A stretch of 64,000 bases of DNA from Aedes albopictus (GCF_035046485.1 NC_085138.1:366981238-367045237), one strand, 5' to 3'; counted from the stretch's first letter, positions 9,452 through 22,181 are shown. Notes: a model not told the origin generated them from the sequence alone. Made by a program: numbers and translations.

Positions 9452-12400
9452 GATGAAGTGTCACAAATTGGTATTGCAACTAATTGCCTTTGATTTACAA
9501 ATCGCTCACAACGTTCGATTTACACGAAATCATAACAAAGGAAAAACAATGAATTCGTACTGTGAGCAATCGATTCACGAACTGCTGAATATTTGAACTA
9601 ATTGTTAGAGAGATAAACGATGAAAAACTGGTAGAATAAGATGTCTGGTTGTCTGTGTTAACACCTTCTTCAATCAGTATCGATCGGAATGAAGATCATT
9701 CGACCAGAACCCCAAAATCAGTTAAAGTGTTAAATCATCAAATTAATCATGTAATCATTTTGAAAGTTCCCACTCGTCCGCTTCTTGGATTCTCCGTTCA
9801 GCCAGCGCAATGCTATGTCTTCATCATGTTTCCCTTTCGGGGAGCCTCGTAACTTGATGCCGCCCTACCCATGACCAAACCAATGCAACGCAGCAGCGGA
9901 TTGTTTACCCACGCGCTCCTTCGAAAAGTTTCAACTCACTCGAACGAAGAAAGGTAGTGTTTTAAGTTTCTTTCCCCCCGCCTCCCGGTCCAACCGGGGC
10001 GTTGATTGAGGTGCTGGCTGACTGACTGGATGGATGGATGCTTTCACGTTCCATTTTAATGAGAAGGTGAGAAAAAAGAAGCGATTATGAGGAGGGAAAT
10101 CTCTTAATCATAATCGGTTCCAATTATAGCTGATTTCACAGTCAAAATGTTTTCAATGGCGTTGGTTAAGGTGCCTTGCGCGAGTTGGTCTTCTTGGGAG
10201 GAAAGGCTCTGTACAATTACACGGTTAGTCTCGGTCGTTTTTTCGCCGTTTAACTACGGGTGCCTGAGTAAGATCAGCCACTACTATGCGCGCGTTGGAA
10301 GTGGAAGGTGTGTTTCATTAATGCAATTACGTTAATTATGCAATTATTTTAATGTGGGTTCTTGAATGTGTGGACAAATTTGCTGCAGTTTTTCAATTAT
10401 TTGGTGACGTCTGAAGTCTGTTTAAGGTTTTCTGCTTTTCATGATATGACGATCACTTCGAGGAAAAATTAATTTATTCGTTTTGCTGTTTATTACACGG
10501 ACTTGATGACCTGAATTGTATTGCTTATGATTTGTATGAAGTCCTGAGCAGTATCCCTGGCCCACCCGTTCCAAAATATCAAATTACACTTTAAATAGTA
10601 GAGGGAACCTGTGAAGATTGAAATTCATAACTTACACGGCAAGGATCTGGAATCAAATTACACTCCTGACAAACTCAAAGAATGTGAGTTCATCCTTCGA
10701 AAAGGATAGGCCTTTTTAACAGACACAGTGTTGGGCTAGGTGTTGGGTATCAATAAAAGTAGTATCTACTACAAGTTTTCATTAGTAACCTTCAGGCTAT
10801 TGATGGTCTAGTAATGTGGGAATTCTGATGAAAATCCGAAGGAAAACTGTATATCACTATCCGTTAAGCATCAATAAGCGTTGTAGGCGTAAAAGTAAAA
10901 GTCATCAATAAATCCGAATTAAAACGGGTGGCACCGTTATAATCCTGACTATTCAGATGAAAAATAAACTCTTCAGAAAAACTGTGATTTTAAGAACTCT
11001 CTCGAGGACTAGGATTACTTTCGAGTATTTGTATTTGGATTAACATGGGCATGGGCATTGGCATTTCTTTTAAAATTGTATACAGCATTCTTCCTTGAAT
11101 TCCTTTCGGGATTGTTCCTTCTTTATATTCTTTTGCATTTTCCCGAAGTTTGTTGCATGATTTTTCTGGTGTTTCAGAGAGGTTCAAGGCATTTCTAGGC
11201 ATTTCGATAGGTTTCATATGGTTTCAGAAGAGTTTCAGTGGGTTTCTGGAGACTACAGAAGTTTGTTGGATCTCACTATGGGTTCCAGAGGAATTTTAAA
11301 TTGTTTCAAGGGGTTTCATGAAGCTTTGCTATGATAGATTCATAAAGCAATGTCAAATGTTAAATGTGCGCCTGCATAAAAAACAAAAACTTATTTGTAA
11401 TACAGCGATAAATCCCTAGTAACGCTGGTCGGTTCGATGATCCAAACTCATAGGAGTTCTTGGTCACTTCTAGCAGTCATTCTATTCAACACATGACTGA
11501 ACATAGCTGGATGAGACGTGGTTAATTTGCACTATGTTCATAGTGCTTCAATTGATCACTTGTCATGCAAAGGAGTTCTGCAATGTCGCTTTCCCAGAAA
11601 CTTTACTTATACCCAACCTCAAGTCTCGAATCTGCTGTGAACACAACTAATTTTCAGTTATATACATAGATCAGGATTATTTGACGTCATGATTACCGAT
11701 CACGATAATAGTTATTTATGCAACAAGTTGCAAAAGGAGGGATTTTTCAGCATGAGTCGTATATTTATCCAACGAGGCTTGCCGAACTCTGAACTATCCA
11801 CCTCAGGACCCCGCCTTATTTGTTTAACGCATTTTTCCTGGAGTTTGTTCCTTGTTTTATCTAGAGACTTTTGCCTGAGGTTTACCAGAGTTTTTTTTTC
11901 CTCTGATTCAAATCGTTTTTTTTTTTTTCAGTGTGCTCCCGGAGAGTTCCATACTGGTTTTCGGAGATGGTTTTTCAATAGTGTTTTCATGCATTTTCTT
12001 CCTGGACTCCTTTCAAAGGATTTTACGTCCGGAATTTCCGCAACATTTCCTACCGGATTTACTTTAAAATCTTTTCAGAAATGTTCCAGTTTTTCGCTGG
12101 GATTTCTTCCGAAATACCTCTCGGGATTTATCCAGTAGTTATTCATGGAGTGTTTCTCAAGATTTTACCTGCATTCGTTCTGATATTCCTCAGATATTTT
12201 CTACAGGAACTTTGTACGTTATCCCAGGAGATATTGCAAGAATACTTCTGAAAGATGCTCGGCAAGATGTCTGGGTTGGCAATATCTATTAGAAAAATTA
12301 GAGTTTTAGAACTTCATTTTGAAACCTAAAATTAAAGAGATTTTTTGATATTGCCTTTTGACAACTGGGCAGCTGCTTGACAGTTCCGCTTGGTACAAAA

Positions 12401-12655
12401 CCCGATAAAATTGGTTGGTGGGAATTACAATTCATGAGTATTTGGATTTTGGCCCAGTTTTGCATAATAATGGATTAACTGAACGTTGCTAGAGAAACCA
12501 ATCTACCATTTTACCATCGTCGAATGCAAAATTAAAAACTAGAATACTTAAAAAAAATCTACCCTAGCTTTTACGTTGGTATCGTTACAGATAGTGTCTT
12601 CTTTAAAAACATGTCTCCAGGGATTCCTCATGCCTACATACATATACATGTACAT
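9452..12655. other. Intron segment, mostly unrecognised
   Basis: No gene is seen. 9845-10060 is relatively GC-rich. 11020-11300 has loose gtttcag/gggtttc words. 11890-11935 holds T-runs. 11990-12240 resembles the degenerate TTCC arrays (ccggaatttccgc, gggatttcttccg). Short frames at 9649-9852, 10147-10335 and 11689-12138 show no family features. Confidence 0.35.
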
Positions 12656-12689
12656 TTATTTGTTCAACATCTCATTTAAGACAAAACAT

Positions 12690-15547
12690 AATCAACAATA
12701 GTACGCTACAATACTCGGTTTGTGGCTGCCGCCCAATGCTCGCCAGGTCACGCTCCACCTGGTCCGCCCATCGTGCTCTCTGCGCTCCACGCCTTCTTGT
12801 GCCAACCGGATCAGTTGCAAACACCAGCTTTGCAGGGTTGTTGTCCGGCATTCTTGCAACATGCCCTGCCCACTGTATCCTTCCGGCTTTGGCCACCTTC
12901 TGGATGCTGGGTTCGCCGTAAAGTGCGGCGAGCTCGTGGTTCATCCTTCTCCACCACACACCGTTCTCTTGCACACCGCCGAAGATCGTCATTAGCACCC
13001 GTTGCTCGAAAACTCCGAGTGCTTGCAGGTCCTCCTCGAGCATCGTCCATGTCTCGTTAGGGTGGGGCTAATTTCAAAAAATCTCTCCGATATATGATTT
13101 CCCAAGTGGAAAATGATCTACTAGTCGAAATAAATCAGCTGTACAAAAATTAGCTATTTCGGTTGATATTTAGGGGTAGCGCAAAGGGTTCAAGTGAAAT
13201 TTTTGCTAGAACAAACTTTCAAAAATCATTTCAAATTTTATTTTCAAACTTATTTTTTCTAGACTAAATCGGTGATTCTAGAACACAATTGGGCCAAATT
13301 TGTGCTCAAAATTGCGATATCTCTACTGGTTTCTGAGATATTTGAAAAAAATGTCGTTTTTCAGTATTTTTTGGGTTTGGTACCAAAATATGACATTTTT
13401 CTCAAATATCTCGGAAACCAGTGGAGATATCGCAATTTTGAGCACGAATTTGGCCCAATTGGCCCAGCTGAGATTCAGAGATTCCAAACTTAAACATGTT
13501 GTACGAAATCGGTCAATGCGTATTTTATTCTGTCCAGTACTGTATTACATGTACATCATAACAAGTTTTGATTTTAGATTATTATTGATAACATTTCAAG
13601 TTCCAAATTTGTTATTGACACATTTTCCAAATTCACTATTATTATGTTGTTATGAAAACGAACAAAACATGTTATTAAATTCGTCTGCCAGGAACATATT
13701 TTTGTTATGGTATTTGTTATTTTGCCGCTTATGACACGCAAGTCTATAACATAATATGTTAGGGTAATAAAATAAAAATAACAGATTCCTTTATGCAGTT
13801 TTTTTTTGCCAAGATAACGCATTGTATTATGCTGTTGTTATTCCCTTCTGCTCGGGTCTACCGTCCCGAAAGTATCCCCGTCTATCGTAACATTGCTACC
13901 AAGGCTTGTCCTGTCTCGCTCAGTCCCACCTACCAGCATGTACTTTGTCTTAGCCGCATTCACCACCAGTCCGACCTTTGCTGCTTCGCGTTTCAGGCGG
14001 GTGTACAGTTCTGCCACCGTTTCAAGTGTTCTAGCAATAATATCCATGTCATCCGTAAAACAGACAAATTGGCCGGTTTTCGTGAAGATCCTACCCCGGT
14101 TGTTGAGCCCGGGTCGTCGCACAACTCCTTCCAGGGCGATGTTGAAGAGTAGGCAGGAAAGTCCATCACCTTGTCGTAGTCCCCGTCGAGATTCGAATGA
14201 ACTGGATAGTTCACCCGAAATCCTTACGCTGTTCTGCACACCGTCCATCGTTGCTGTCCGGGAAAGCTGTTCTCGTCCATGATTCTCCATAGCTCTGTGC
14301 GGTCGACACTGTCGTATGCCGCTTTGAAGTCGATGAACAGGTGGTGCGTTGGGCTCTGGTATTCACGGCATTTCTGGAGGATTTGCCATACGGTGAAGAT
14401 CTGGTCCGTTGTCGACCGGCCGTCGATGAAACCGGCTTGGTAACTTCCCACGAACTCATTTACTTTAGGTGAAAGACGACGGAAGATGATCTGGGATGGC
14501 ACTTTGTAGGCGGCATTCAAAATTGTGATCGCTCGAAAGTTCTCACACATTAACTTGTCGCCCTTCTTGTGGATGGGACAGATTATCCCTTCCTTCCACT
14601 CCTCCGGTAGCTGTTCGGTTTCCCAGATCTTGACTTCTAACTGGTGCAGACAGGTGGCCAACTTTTCCGGGCCCATTTTGATGAGTTCTGCTGCGATACC
14701 GTCCTTACCAGCCGCTTTGTTGTTTTAAAGCTGGTGGATGGCATCCTTAACTTCCCTCATCGTGGGAGTTGGTTCGTTCCCGTCCTCTGCTGCACCAGTC
14801 ACTTCCTCCGCTGCCTTGGTCCTCCGTGCCTACATTCTCTTCGCCATTCAGGTGCTCGTCGAAGTGCTGCTTCCACCTTTTGATCACCTCACGTTTGTCC
14901 GTCAGGAGGCTCCCGTCCTTATCCCTACAGATTTCGGCTTGCGGCACGTAGCCTTTGCGGGATGCGTTGAGCTTCTGGTAGAACTTACGTGTTTCTTGTG
15001 AACGGCACAGCAGTTCCATTTCCTCGCTCTCCGCTTCTTCCAGGCGGCGCTTTTTCTTCCGGAAGAGACGGGTCTGCTGCTTCCGCTTCTGTCTGTATCG
15101 CTCCACATTCTGTCGGGTTCCATGCTGCAGCATTACCGCCCGCGCTGCATCCTTCTCCTCCAGAACCGCTCTGCACTCCTCGTCGAAACAATCGTTTCGT
15201 CGACTCCGTTCCACGTACCCGATGGTGCTCTCGGCTGCGTCGTTGATGGCTGCTTTGACTGTACTCCAGCAGTCCTCTAAGGGGCCACATCGGGCACACC
15301 CTCGTCCGGCAACGCTGCCTCGAGATTCTGCGCGTATGCGGTGGCGACATCCGGTTGCTTCAGTCGCTCTAGATCATACCGGGGCGGCCGCCGGTACTGT
15401 GCATTGTTAATAACGGAGCAATGGGCGCAGTTTAACCATCACCAGGTAGTGATCAGAGTCGATATTAGCGCCACGGTAGGTCCTGACGTCGATAATGTCG
15501 GAGCAGTGCCGTCCATCAATCAGAACGTGAATGAATCGTTAGAAAAA
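12690..15547 (-). pseudogene. RTE-clade retrotransposon copy, split and 5'-truncated
   Basis: Read on the minus strand from 15547, it runs: the end of the AP-endonuclease domain (an [16 protein letters not shown] stretch near 15430-15470), a basic linker (RSRRNDCFDEECRAVLEEK at about 15150-15210), RT fingers and palm (ICPIHKKGDKL, NFRAITILNAAYK, SYQAGFIDGRSTTDQIF, HHLFIDFKAAYDSVDRTELW, RRGLRQGDGLSCLLFNIALE), the catalytic block as FTDDMDII, then KAAKVGLVVNAAKTKYMLVGG-like sequence to 13858. It resumes at 13057 with ETWTMLEEDLQALGVFE and the C-terminal WAGHVARMPDNNPAKLVF...RRGAQRARWADQ. About 65 codons are missing across an 800-bp insertion, and there are several frameshifts. Confidence 0.85.
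13058..13857. mobile_element. Insertion splitting the RTE copy; left part is a long-TIR MITE
   Basis: 13058-13460 matches the element at 26667-27302: tagggtggggctaattt, the tttcggttga...tttaggggt block, and gtgctcaaaattgcgatatc in both arms. Its right arm stops near 13455. 13500-13857 is AT-rich with recurring tgttat/ataaca words and ends gttattcccttctgctcggg; it may be a second MITE. The left junction falls exactly within the RTE reading frame (gtctcgt|taggg). Confidence 0.7.
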
Positions 15548-16079
15548 AAATCTTAATGAATTCTACGACCAATGATCGTCGACCATGAATATTTGTAGAA
15601 ATAACTACCAGAATCTGTGAACTTCCCTAAGACAGCATGTAGCTAAAACTAGTAGTTAAGGCGCTTAACCAGCTTTTTGCCAGCTAATGTTGTGCAATGG
15701 TAAATCGATTTGCTGACAACGGGCGAGCAATTGCAACATTATTTCCTTCTCTCTCTATTATTGACTCACAATATGGCTTTGAAAGAGCATTTGCTGCCTA
15801 AAAACAGAATATCACTACCACTTATGCAATGAATATACTTTATAGACTCCTACTACACGGTTGGTTCGGGGGTGCAGTAGGAATCCGTGTTGTGGGAATC
15901 CCAGAGCTTATGGGATTGGGGGTGTGAGCGAATATCTCAGGCGTATTACAAGATACCATCATACTTTTCTTGGAAAAGTTGTAGTAATAGAATAGATCTA
16001 CCACACAATGAGAACTAACATTCGATTAGTTGGCAATTTGGCTGATAGAGGCGCTATGTAGAAGTGGTTGCTATGTACA
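15548..16079. other. Intron segment without recognised features
   Basis: Nothing convincing is seen in this stretch. Confidence 0.4.
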
Positions 16080-16610
16080 CTGGTCAGTACTAACACTCGT
16101 AAGTCATCACAAGTGATATCTCAAGATTTACTTCATTTGCCACAATGCTGTCTTCAGCAAAGTTGTTCAGTAGGTCAAGAACAATCTGGTGATTTATCAA
16201 TAAGTTTGTGATTTCGTCGCTAGGTGGCGCTAGTCGTCAAGTAAAGTTTCGAACTTCTCTATCTCGGGATCCAAAGCAGATAAGGAAGTTCTTCAAGAAG
16301 TCAAAACTTATCTGGTAATCAAACATTTTGTTGGTGATTTCACCGCTAGGTGGCGTTAGCTGTTAAGTAAAATTTTAAATTATCTAGCTCGCGATCCAGA
16401 GGAGATAAAAAAGTGTCGTCTTCGGTAAAGTATTTCAGGAAATCAAGATCAAATCTGGTGATGCAACAATTAGTTAGTGATTTTGCCACTAGTTGTCAAG
16501 TTAAAGTAGGCGCTAGTTTTAAACTCCGCTTTATCGGGATCCAGAGCAGATAGTACAGTATCATCTTCGGCAAAGCTTGAATCAGTCTGACGATTGGATA
16601 ATGATAGGTC
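16080..16610. repeat. Degenerate tandem repeat, unit about 135 bp, nearly four copies
   Basis: Recurring landmarks in order: ctaggtggcg followed by ttagc or ctagt, gtcaagtaaagtt, tctatctcgggatcca or close variants, gcagataa, a cttcggcaaagt-like block, then atctggtgat and gatttc. Landmarks recur near 16225, 16350 and 16490, with a partial first copy from about 16090. Divergence is substantial, so the array is old. Confidence 0.65.
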
Positions 16611-16756
16611 ACATCTTCTTCAATGTGTGATTCGATTTACAATTACTTAATTATCATAGGAAATATTAAAGAGATATTTATAAGTTTTTAGGGTTTTTCA
16701 TTAAAGAAACTTAATTTGTTTTCGCCAAATTTGTCATTTGTTTTAACACAAAAGAT

Positions 16757-17037
16757 ATCTTCTTCTTCTTCTTCTTATTCTTCATTATGGCTCGACGTCC
16801 TCACTGGGACTTGGCCTGCCTCGCTTCAACTTAATGTTCTTTGAGCACTTCCACAGTTATTAATTGCAGGGCTTTCTTTGCCTGCCATTGCATGAATTTG
16901 TATATTGTGAGGCAAGTACAATGATACATTATGCCCAGGGAGTTGAAAAAATTTTCCCGACCGGAACGGGAATCGAACCCGCCGTCTCTGAATTTGAGAC
17001 CCATAGCCTTAACCACCAGGCTAACTGGAGACCCTTA
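16757..17037 (-). mobile_element. tRNA-derived SINE (Feilai-like)
   Basis: On the minus strand from 17036 the head reads gtctccagttagcctggtgg and then ggttcgattcccgttccgg. These are an A-box-like TAGCCTGGTGGTTAAGG and a B box GGTTCGATTCC at tRNA spacing. The body contains gcaaagaaagccctgcaatt and agtcccagtgaggacg, and the tail is (GAA)n at 16757-16780. This is the structure of mosquito tRNA SINEs of the Feilai kind; family name from memory. It is not a working tRNA: no acceptor-stem pairing continues past the head. Confidence 0.8.
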
Positions 17038-17819
17038 AAGTTATGTTTTTCCTCTTTTTAGCATAAAGAAAGCAAAACCAATTATATTGGTTTGTAAAAA
17101 TGATTCGTTCAAATACATCGAAAAGAAACATTTTAACCTTTTCTTGTGGACAAGTTTGTCGAAATTTGAAAACTTATAAATCAAGCGCGTTGACAGAACC
17201 AAAGTACTAAATTGGTACTAAATGACACAATCGACCACCTGTCGGAAGAAAACTCGTTAAATGTTCTCACACAGCTGAAACCTATCCCTCGAGTTCCCTC
17301 GAAACCTATCAAGTGAGAAAAACAAATAAATCACAAACTAAATTTCCCATCACTACTCGTCAGCGCGACAATGCATACAGCGTTACGACAAAAAATTGCC
17401 ACTGTCATCAAAGCAAACAATCATCCCTGTTTTTAGAACGCATTGTTTACACTGAGGGTTCCGGTTTTCGATTCTTTTATTCCGTAACCTCCCCCTCAGG
17501 CTGAAAATTAAATTTACCACCAACCAAATTGAATAATTTTCACTAGACAGGTTTCTCATGATAAGACCCAGCAGTGGGCTGCTTCTATTTGCTTTTCAGG
17601 CTTTTTCAACTGCTCTTGGGATGATGACAACCCACATTGTTTACGGTTTTTGTTTGTCCAATAAAAAAAACTGCAATTTGATGTTTACGTGTTTGTAAAG
17701 TGAGGAACCGATAATGGAATTGGTTTCCAGATTCAAAAAGTTTATCTTTTTCTCTAATGGAAGCACTTGAAATTCTACCCTTACTTTTTTCCGAGAACGA
17801 AAAAAAACAAAAAAAAAAC
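17038..17819. other. Intron segment without recognised features
   Basis: AT-rich with short homopolymer runs; a long A-rich stretch ends it at 17800-17822. No gene or repeat family was recognised. Confidence 0.4.
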
Positions 17820-18388
17820 AACAACCATGGAGGATCGTAGCAAGCCGTGCGTGCGGGCGGTTGTGTTTTCGAATCGTATGTCGTGTTTTTCTCGTGTCTG
17901 CGTTATTTGGATTTTCCCTTCCGAATCGTGAAACGGCTGGTGGTGCTACGCCATCCGGCGAGGTTTACAAGTAGTGCTTGCGTAGATACTGTGATGCAGT
18001 TCCGGTGCTACAAGTGAAAGGTTCACGTTTTTCCGAGGGGGGTAAGCTACGCCATCCGGAAGTGTTTCGTTTGGAAAGTGCGCGTGACATTTGCCTGGAC
18101 TGTCGACTTGGGCATCGTTTTGAAACGAATAATTCGTTATTGTATTAAGTTTTTTCGTGCCGAAATCCTGCAAATCTTTCATTTTCCGTATTTGTCGTGA
18201 GTGTTTGGGCGGTGCCGAATTTAGTTGTGTGGGAGAGTTGTGAAACTACTTCAAAAATGGGATGTTTATCATCGTGTGAGAATTTGTGTTGACTGCGTGC
18301 GCGACGGTGGTGAGACGAGGAGCAAGCCTGACTGCGCTGTAATGACGTCCCCCTTAACACCGAGAAACAGCAATTTCCAGATAAATCG
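17820..18388 (+). promoter_or_regulatory. Candidate alternative promoter and first exon (CpG-rich)
   Basis: Unlike the surrounding AT-rich intron, this block is rich in CG dinucleotides and GTG/TCG words, a texture common in insect 5' UTRs. An ATG at 18342 opens a 15-codon frame (MTSPLTPRNSNFQIN) that runs into CG|gtgaga, a good donor at 18389, leaving two bases of a codon. That phase does not match the phase-0 terminal exon directly, so another exon would be needed, or it belongs to a nested gene. Earlier ATGs at 17827 and near 18257 give only short frames. Inference only. Confidence 0.25.
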
Positions 18389-18499
18389 GTGAGACCGTTT
18401 CAAACTACATTTTCATTTTTTCCTTAAGTGGGCATTTATAAACTTCGAAAACTAATTTTTAGTTACGCATCGTTTCCCTCGCACCCAGTTTGTTTCATT

Positions 18500-18885
18500 T
18501 CAGAGAGCGAGTAAAGGCGCTTAAGCCTAGGCATTAGGGCCAGGACACGGACCAAATACCTGTGTTCCATCCCAGGAAGCGAAGGACCAAGGGGTGACAT
18601 TAACCTTCTTAGCATCGTCACCCCCATCGATTTTCACTTATTTTGCTTTCTCAAAAGCTGAGTGGTTGGTACGAGATGTCCCCACTTAATGGCTTTATTG
18701 TAAAAAAAAAACGCTGCACAGTAGGCCTGGCCGCTTTAATGCTTGTAATGCATTTCCAATGTACTGCAAACATTAATAATGACAAGAAAAATGGTAGAAT
18801 TAGTCGATTCTATCATTTTCCAGGATTCTTTCAATGAATGGCTGTGTATGTGTAGACTAGACTAGACTAGACTAGAACGAAAAAA
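18500..18885 (+). mobile_element. SINE-like dispersed repeat with GACTA tail
   Basis: The sequence runs from near 18530 (gggccaggacacgg) through ggggtgacattaacc, gctgagtggttgg and agtaggcctggccgc to a tandem tail gactagactagactagac at 18856-18877. A second, interrupted copy is at 3110-3870. A short tandem 3' tail is typical of elements mobilised by non-LTR retrotransposons. No clear tRNA box was found. Confidence 0.6.
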
Positions 18886-18889
18886 AACA

Positions 18890-19560
18890 ACAACCATTTC
18901 AAAGTGAGAAATCTTCCACTTCCGACCGCTCCCGAAATACACCGGGAAACGGCCGAATCGGATCGGGTTAAATCGATTCGATTGCGGGATTTACCTGTAC
19001 CGCGCGAGGTATACCTAAAACGATGGGAAGATCAAGTGATCCCACTTTCGACCGATCACCGACCGGCGATAGGTTAAGCGAGGAGAATCGATACCAAAGT
19101 AGGCCGTACGGCTTCGGTGGAAATCAGGATCGTCCGTGCAATTAAATGATGTTTCAATTTTATCCCAATTTTCGTCGAAACGGTCCAACGATGTGGCAAC
19201 CGATAGATCGATGGCTCGAACGATCGTCCGACTGACGAGTGAGAGTTAATCGGTTTCCCGAGGTTGTTCTGGAGAGAGTAAACGCCGAATGCTGCTGGTA
19301 GATATGAAGTCATCGGTTTTAAGTGGATCTAAACGCAGTTTAACACGTTTCCCGCGTTTAGCAGCGGTGCCTAACCGCAGAGAACGGAGATTTTCTGGGT
19401 GCGTGAGTCAGGGAAAACCATCGGGACTTAATCGGTTCGGAGACGGGCTCCCGAGGAACGCTTCCAAGCTGCCGTCAGGGATTGATTTGAGTAATTTGTG
19501 GGAGTAACGAGTTAATCGAGGGACCGGGTTAAATTGATTCCGGTTAAATTTGTAATTGGA
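18890..19560. promoter_or_regulatory. Candidate cis-regulatory block rich in TTAATCG/CGATT words
   Basis: A CpG-rich, apparently unique block lies within the intron. Related words recur: ggttaaatcgattcg (about 18966), aggttaagcg (19072), gttaatcggttt (19246), cttaatcggttcgg (19428), gttaatcgaggg (19511), ggttaaattgattccgg (about 19528). TAAT-core words of this sort could be homeodomain sites, but no binding was shown. It could also be an old degenerate repeat. Frames at 19074-19313 and 19289-19507 look incidental. Confidence 0.3.
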
Positions 19561-20404
19561 ACCAAACAGGGGATGATTTTTGGAAATTTCTCTGTTTTAC
19601 ATCTCTTTATTGTTAGGAAAAAATCATCTCACAGATGTCGCTGTTAAATTTCGCCGTTGTCATGGAGCAATGACATTCCATTTATGCAGCTTCGACTGAA
19701 ACGCAAATGAAGCATCAAAGTAACCGCAGAACTTCAACGTTGCCTGCATAACAACCACAAAAAAGAACAGAAAAAAAAGCACAGAAAGCGCGTGAGGAAC
19801 TTGACAGGAAAAATGACAAAAAGATGACACCTCAACAATGGACGTCTTAACGAGACAGTCAAAGTATGCGAGGAGAGCGACGCGAGAAAGGGCAAAAAGC
19901 ACGCGAGCACTCATCCCCGTCCGTTCAGGTCCAACTGAACGAGCAGAATGCCCGCAGAAGGACAGCAATAATAATTTCCATTCATTTGGGTTATTATTTA
20001 TTGAAAGTTATTTATTATTTCTTGTTATTTAAATTTATACATTTGCCTTTTGCGCTCTTGTTTCTGCGCTTTGTTCGGATGAGCGGGTCCTTTTTTGCGT
20101 TCGTCGAGTGACCCGAGCGTTGAAGATTTTGAAGTGGAAACAAAGCCGGCAACAAGCGCAAGCTGTCTGTCTTTCTTGTCTGCATGTCAGTGGGTGGATA
20201 CAAAAGACAAAGCATGCTTTTTGTTTGGTTCACATTCTAGGTGACAAATGGGCCGGCTAATAGGGTTTCGTGGTTTTAACGTTTCTCTTTGATGGATTTT
20301 TATTTTAGTTCATGATCTTCAACTTAACTGTATTTCTCAATTAGTATCTCAATTGCAGGTATCATAAAAGATTATTAAATCTCCACATTCATTTCAAGCC
20401 TAAC
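19561..20404. other. Intron segment without recognised features
   Basis: Mixed composition with short overlapping frames on both strands (19660-19968, 19838-20233). None has recognisable domains. Confidence 0.35.
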
Positions 20405-20406
20405 TA

Positions 20407-20608
20407 CCAAACACCGTATGTAACAAAATCCACGAACGGAGAAATTCGAAGGGGAAGTTCGCTGTTCCCATAGCAACTCATACATTGAGCATTTCAAAAA
20501 CGTGAAGAATCATCCCCAAAGATCAGTGATACATGTAGTCCTTAGCGAAATCCAGCGCCTCATGTGAAAATCTCTGTTTTGTTTACATATGTTACATACG
20601 GTGTTTGG
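20407..20608. mobile_element. 202-bp MITE with TA target
   Basis: The ends ccaaacaccgtatgtaaca and its complement tgttacatacggtgtttgg are perfect over 19 bp. TA lies at 20405-20406 and 20609-20610. Interior is unique and non-coding. Confidence 0.85.
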
Positions 20609-21614
20609 TAAAATTGACGGTGTGACCAACCGTTTGATTGGGTGTGTAAACCCCTTACATATTAAGGTGCCCCTTACATGCCCCTTACATTTTTGTCAAT
20701 CGATCCGCGACAGCAGTTTACCAGTGTCGACCTGCGTCTCAAGATCTACCAGGAGGTCTTCTCGTAGGGGCCATACACTACGTGGTCACTTAGGAGATCT
20801 GCCAAAAACACCAATTCGTCGAGCTGAGTTGATTGGTATATGAGACTTGGCCCTCGTTGCCTTTTATCGAAAGTCGGTTTTCCAAGTGCTATTTTTATCC
20901 TTCTTAAGGGGTGTAAGAAGAGTAAAAAGCTCTAAGCGTTATTTGAGGAAATGTCAGGGAATGTCATGGGCCAGGCCCGTGCGTAAAGGAGGGGAGGGGG
21001 AGGGGGTCGCGTTAAAATACCTAACCCCTCTCTCTGCGCACCTTGTTAGTGGCGTTTCAGAGGTTGTCAAGGGGTTTGAGGGAGATCTCATGAGGCCTTA
21101 AGGCCGCTTCAGAGGGATGAGGAGTGTCTGAATGGCCAAAATTTGGTCTACGTGGTTTATGAACAGATCCATACTAGATTACTATACGCCAAATAGACTT
21201 CAGCTTGGGAACCATTAACCTTTGTAACACCCCTTTATTATAAAAATGTGTTCCATGAGGACTCCCAGGACTTTCGGTTTTTGAGAAATTAGCATGGCCT
21301 GTGAGCCTAGATTGGAAACCTTTGAAGTGAGTGGTGTTGTAAAATTTTATTGCAAATAGTGATCTTTGAAATTCAGAATCCAAAATGCATTCGCACCTTC
21401 TCCTTTGTGATGTGATTCTGGTAAAATTAGTGTGGTCCGTAATTCTAGCTATGTGAACCCTGAGACGAAGAATCTTTAAAACACTCATACCTTCACCTCA
21501 GATTTTCGGTTCTTGTGAAATCAGCAAGACCCGTGACCTCAGATTGGGAATCATTGAACTTTGCATTTCACCTATACTGTGATGAATGCTTCTTGAGACG
21601 CAGAATCTGAAAAT

Positions 21615-22030
21615 CTTTTTCACTTTTTTTTTTATTCTTAATCACTTAAATTAATTTACAGCTCTATTGTCCACTGGGGCACCACGTGAGCAATTTCAAT
21701 TGACAGCTGCACTTACATTTTTGTACAGCGCTTAGATTCTATTCTACTATATCGAACTGGTTGCCTTTCTGCTGCTTTCACGTTTTCTACTTTATACCTA
21801 GTAGAATGATGAGCACAAGGATGATGATGGAGGCCGTTGTTCCTTTCCAGTCCGATTGGGGGTCTATTATGAGTAGCAGTTCGCCGATGTCCAGGTATCC
21901 GGGTCCGATTGAGCCATGGGGCTCAGAAGAGGGTCAAGTGTCAGTTTCTCTCGGGGGAAAAGCAACTGACGAAAAATTGCAAGTGCCGGGGCTGGGAATC
22001 AAACCCATGACCATCCGCATATGAAGCTTT
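21615..22030 (-). mobile_element. tRNA-headed SINE, second family
   Basis: The minus-strand head near 22020 contains gggtttgattcccagcccc, a B-box-like sequence. The body includes the complement of ctcagaagagggtcaagtgt and ctactatatcgaactgg, shared with the copy at 25625-25985. The element ends towards a T-run at 21624-21637 on the plus strand. Confidence 0.7.
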
Positions 22031-22181
22031 TTCACTTTCTAACCGCACTTTCGATACTTGAAGAATTAGCATGGCCCGTGGCCTCTGCTTGGGAATCACT
22101 GATCTGTGCAACACCATTTTATTGTAATACATGTAATGTACACTACCCATGACACTACCCGTCATAACTATAGACTCACAA

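Noticed and set aside
16960..17036. tRNA gene on the minus strand
   Set aside because: A and B boxes are present, but the sequence continues into a SINE body and (GAA)n tail, and acceptor-stem pairing is lacking.
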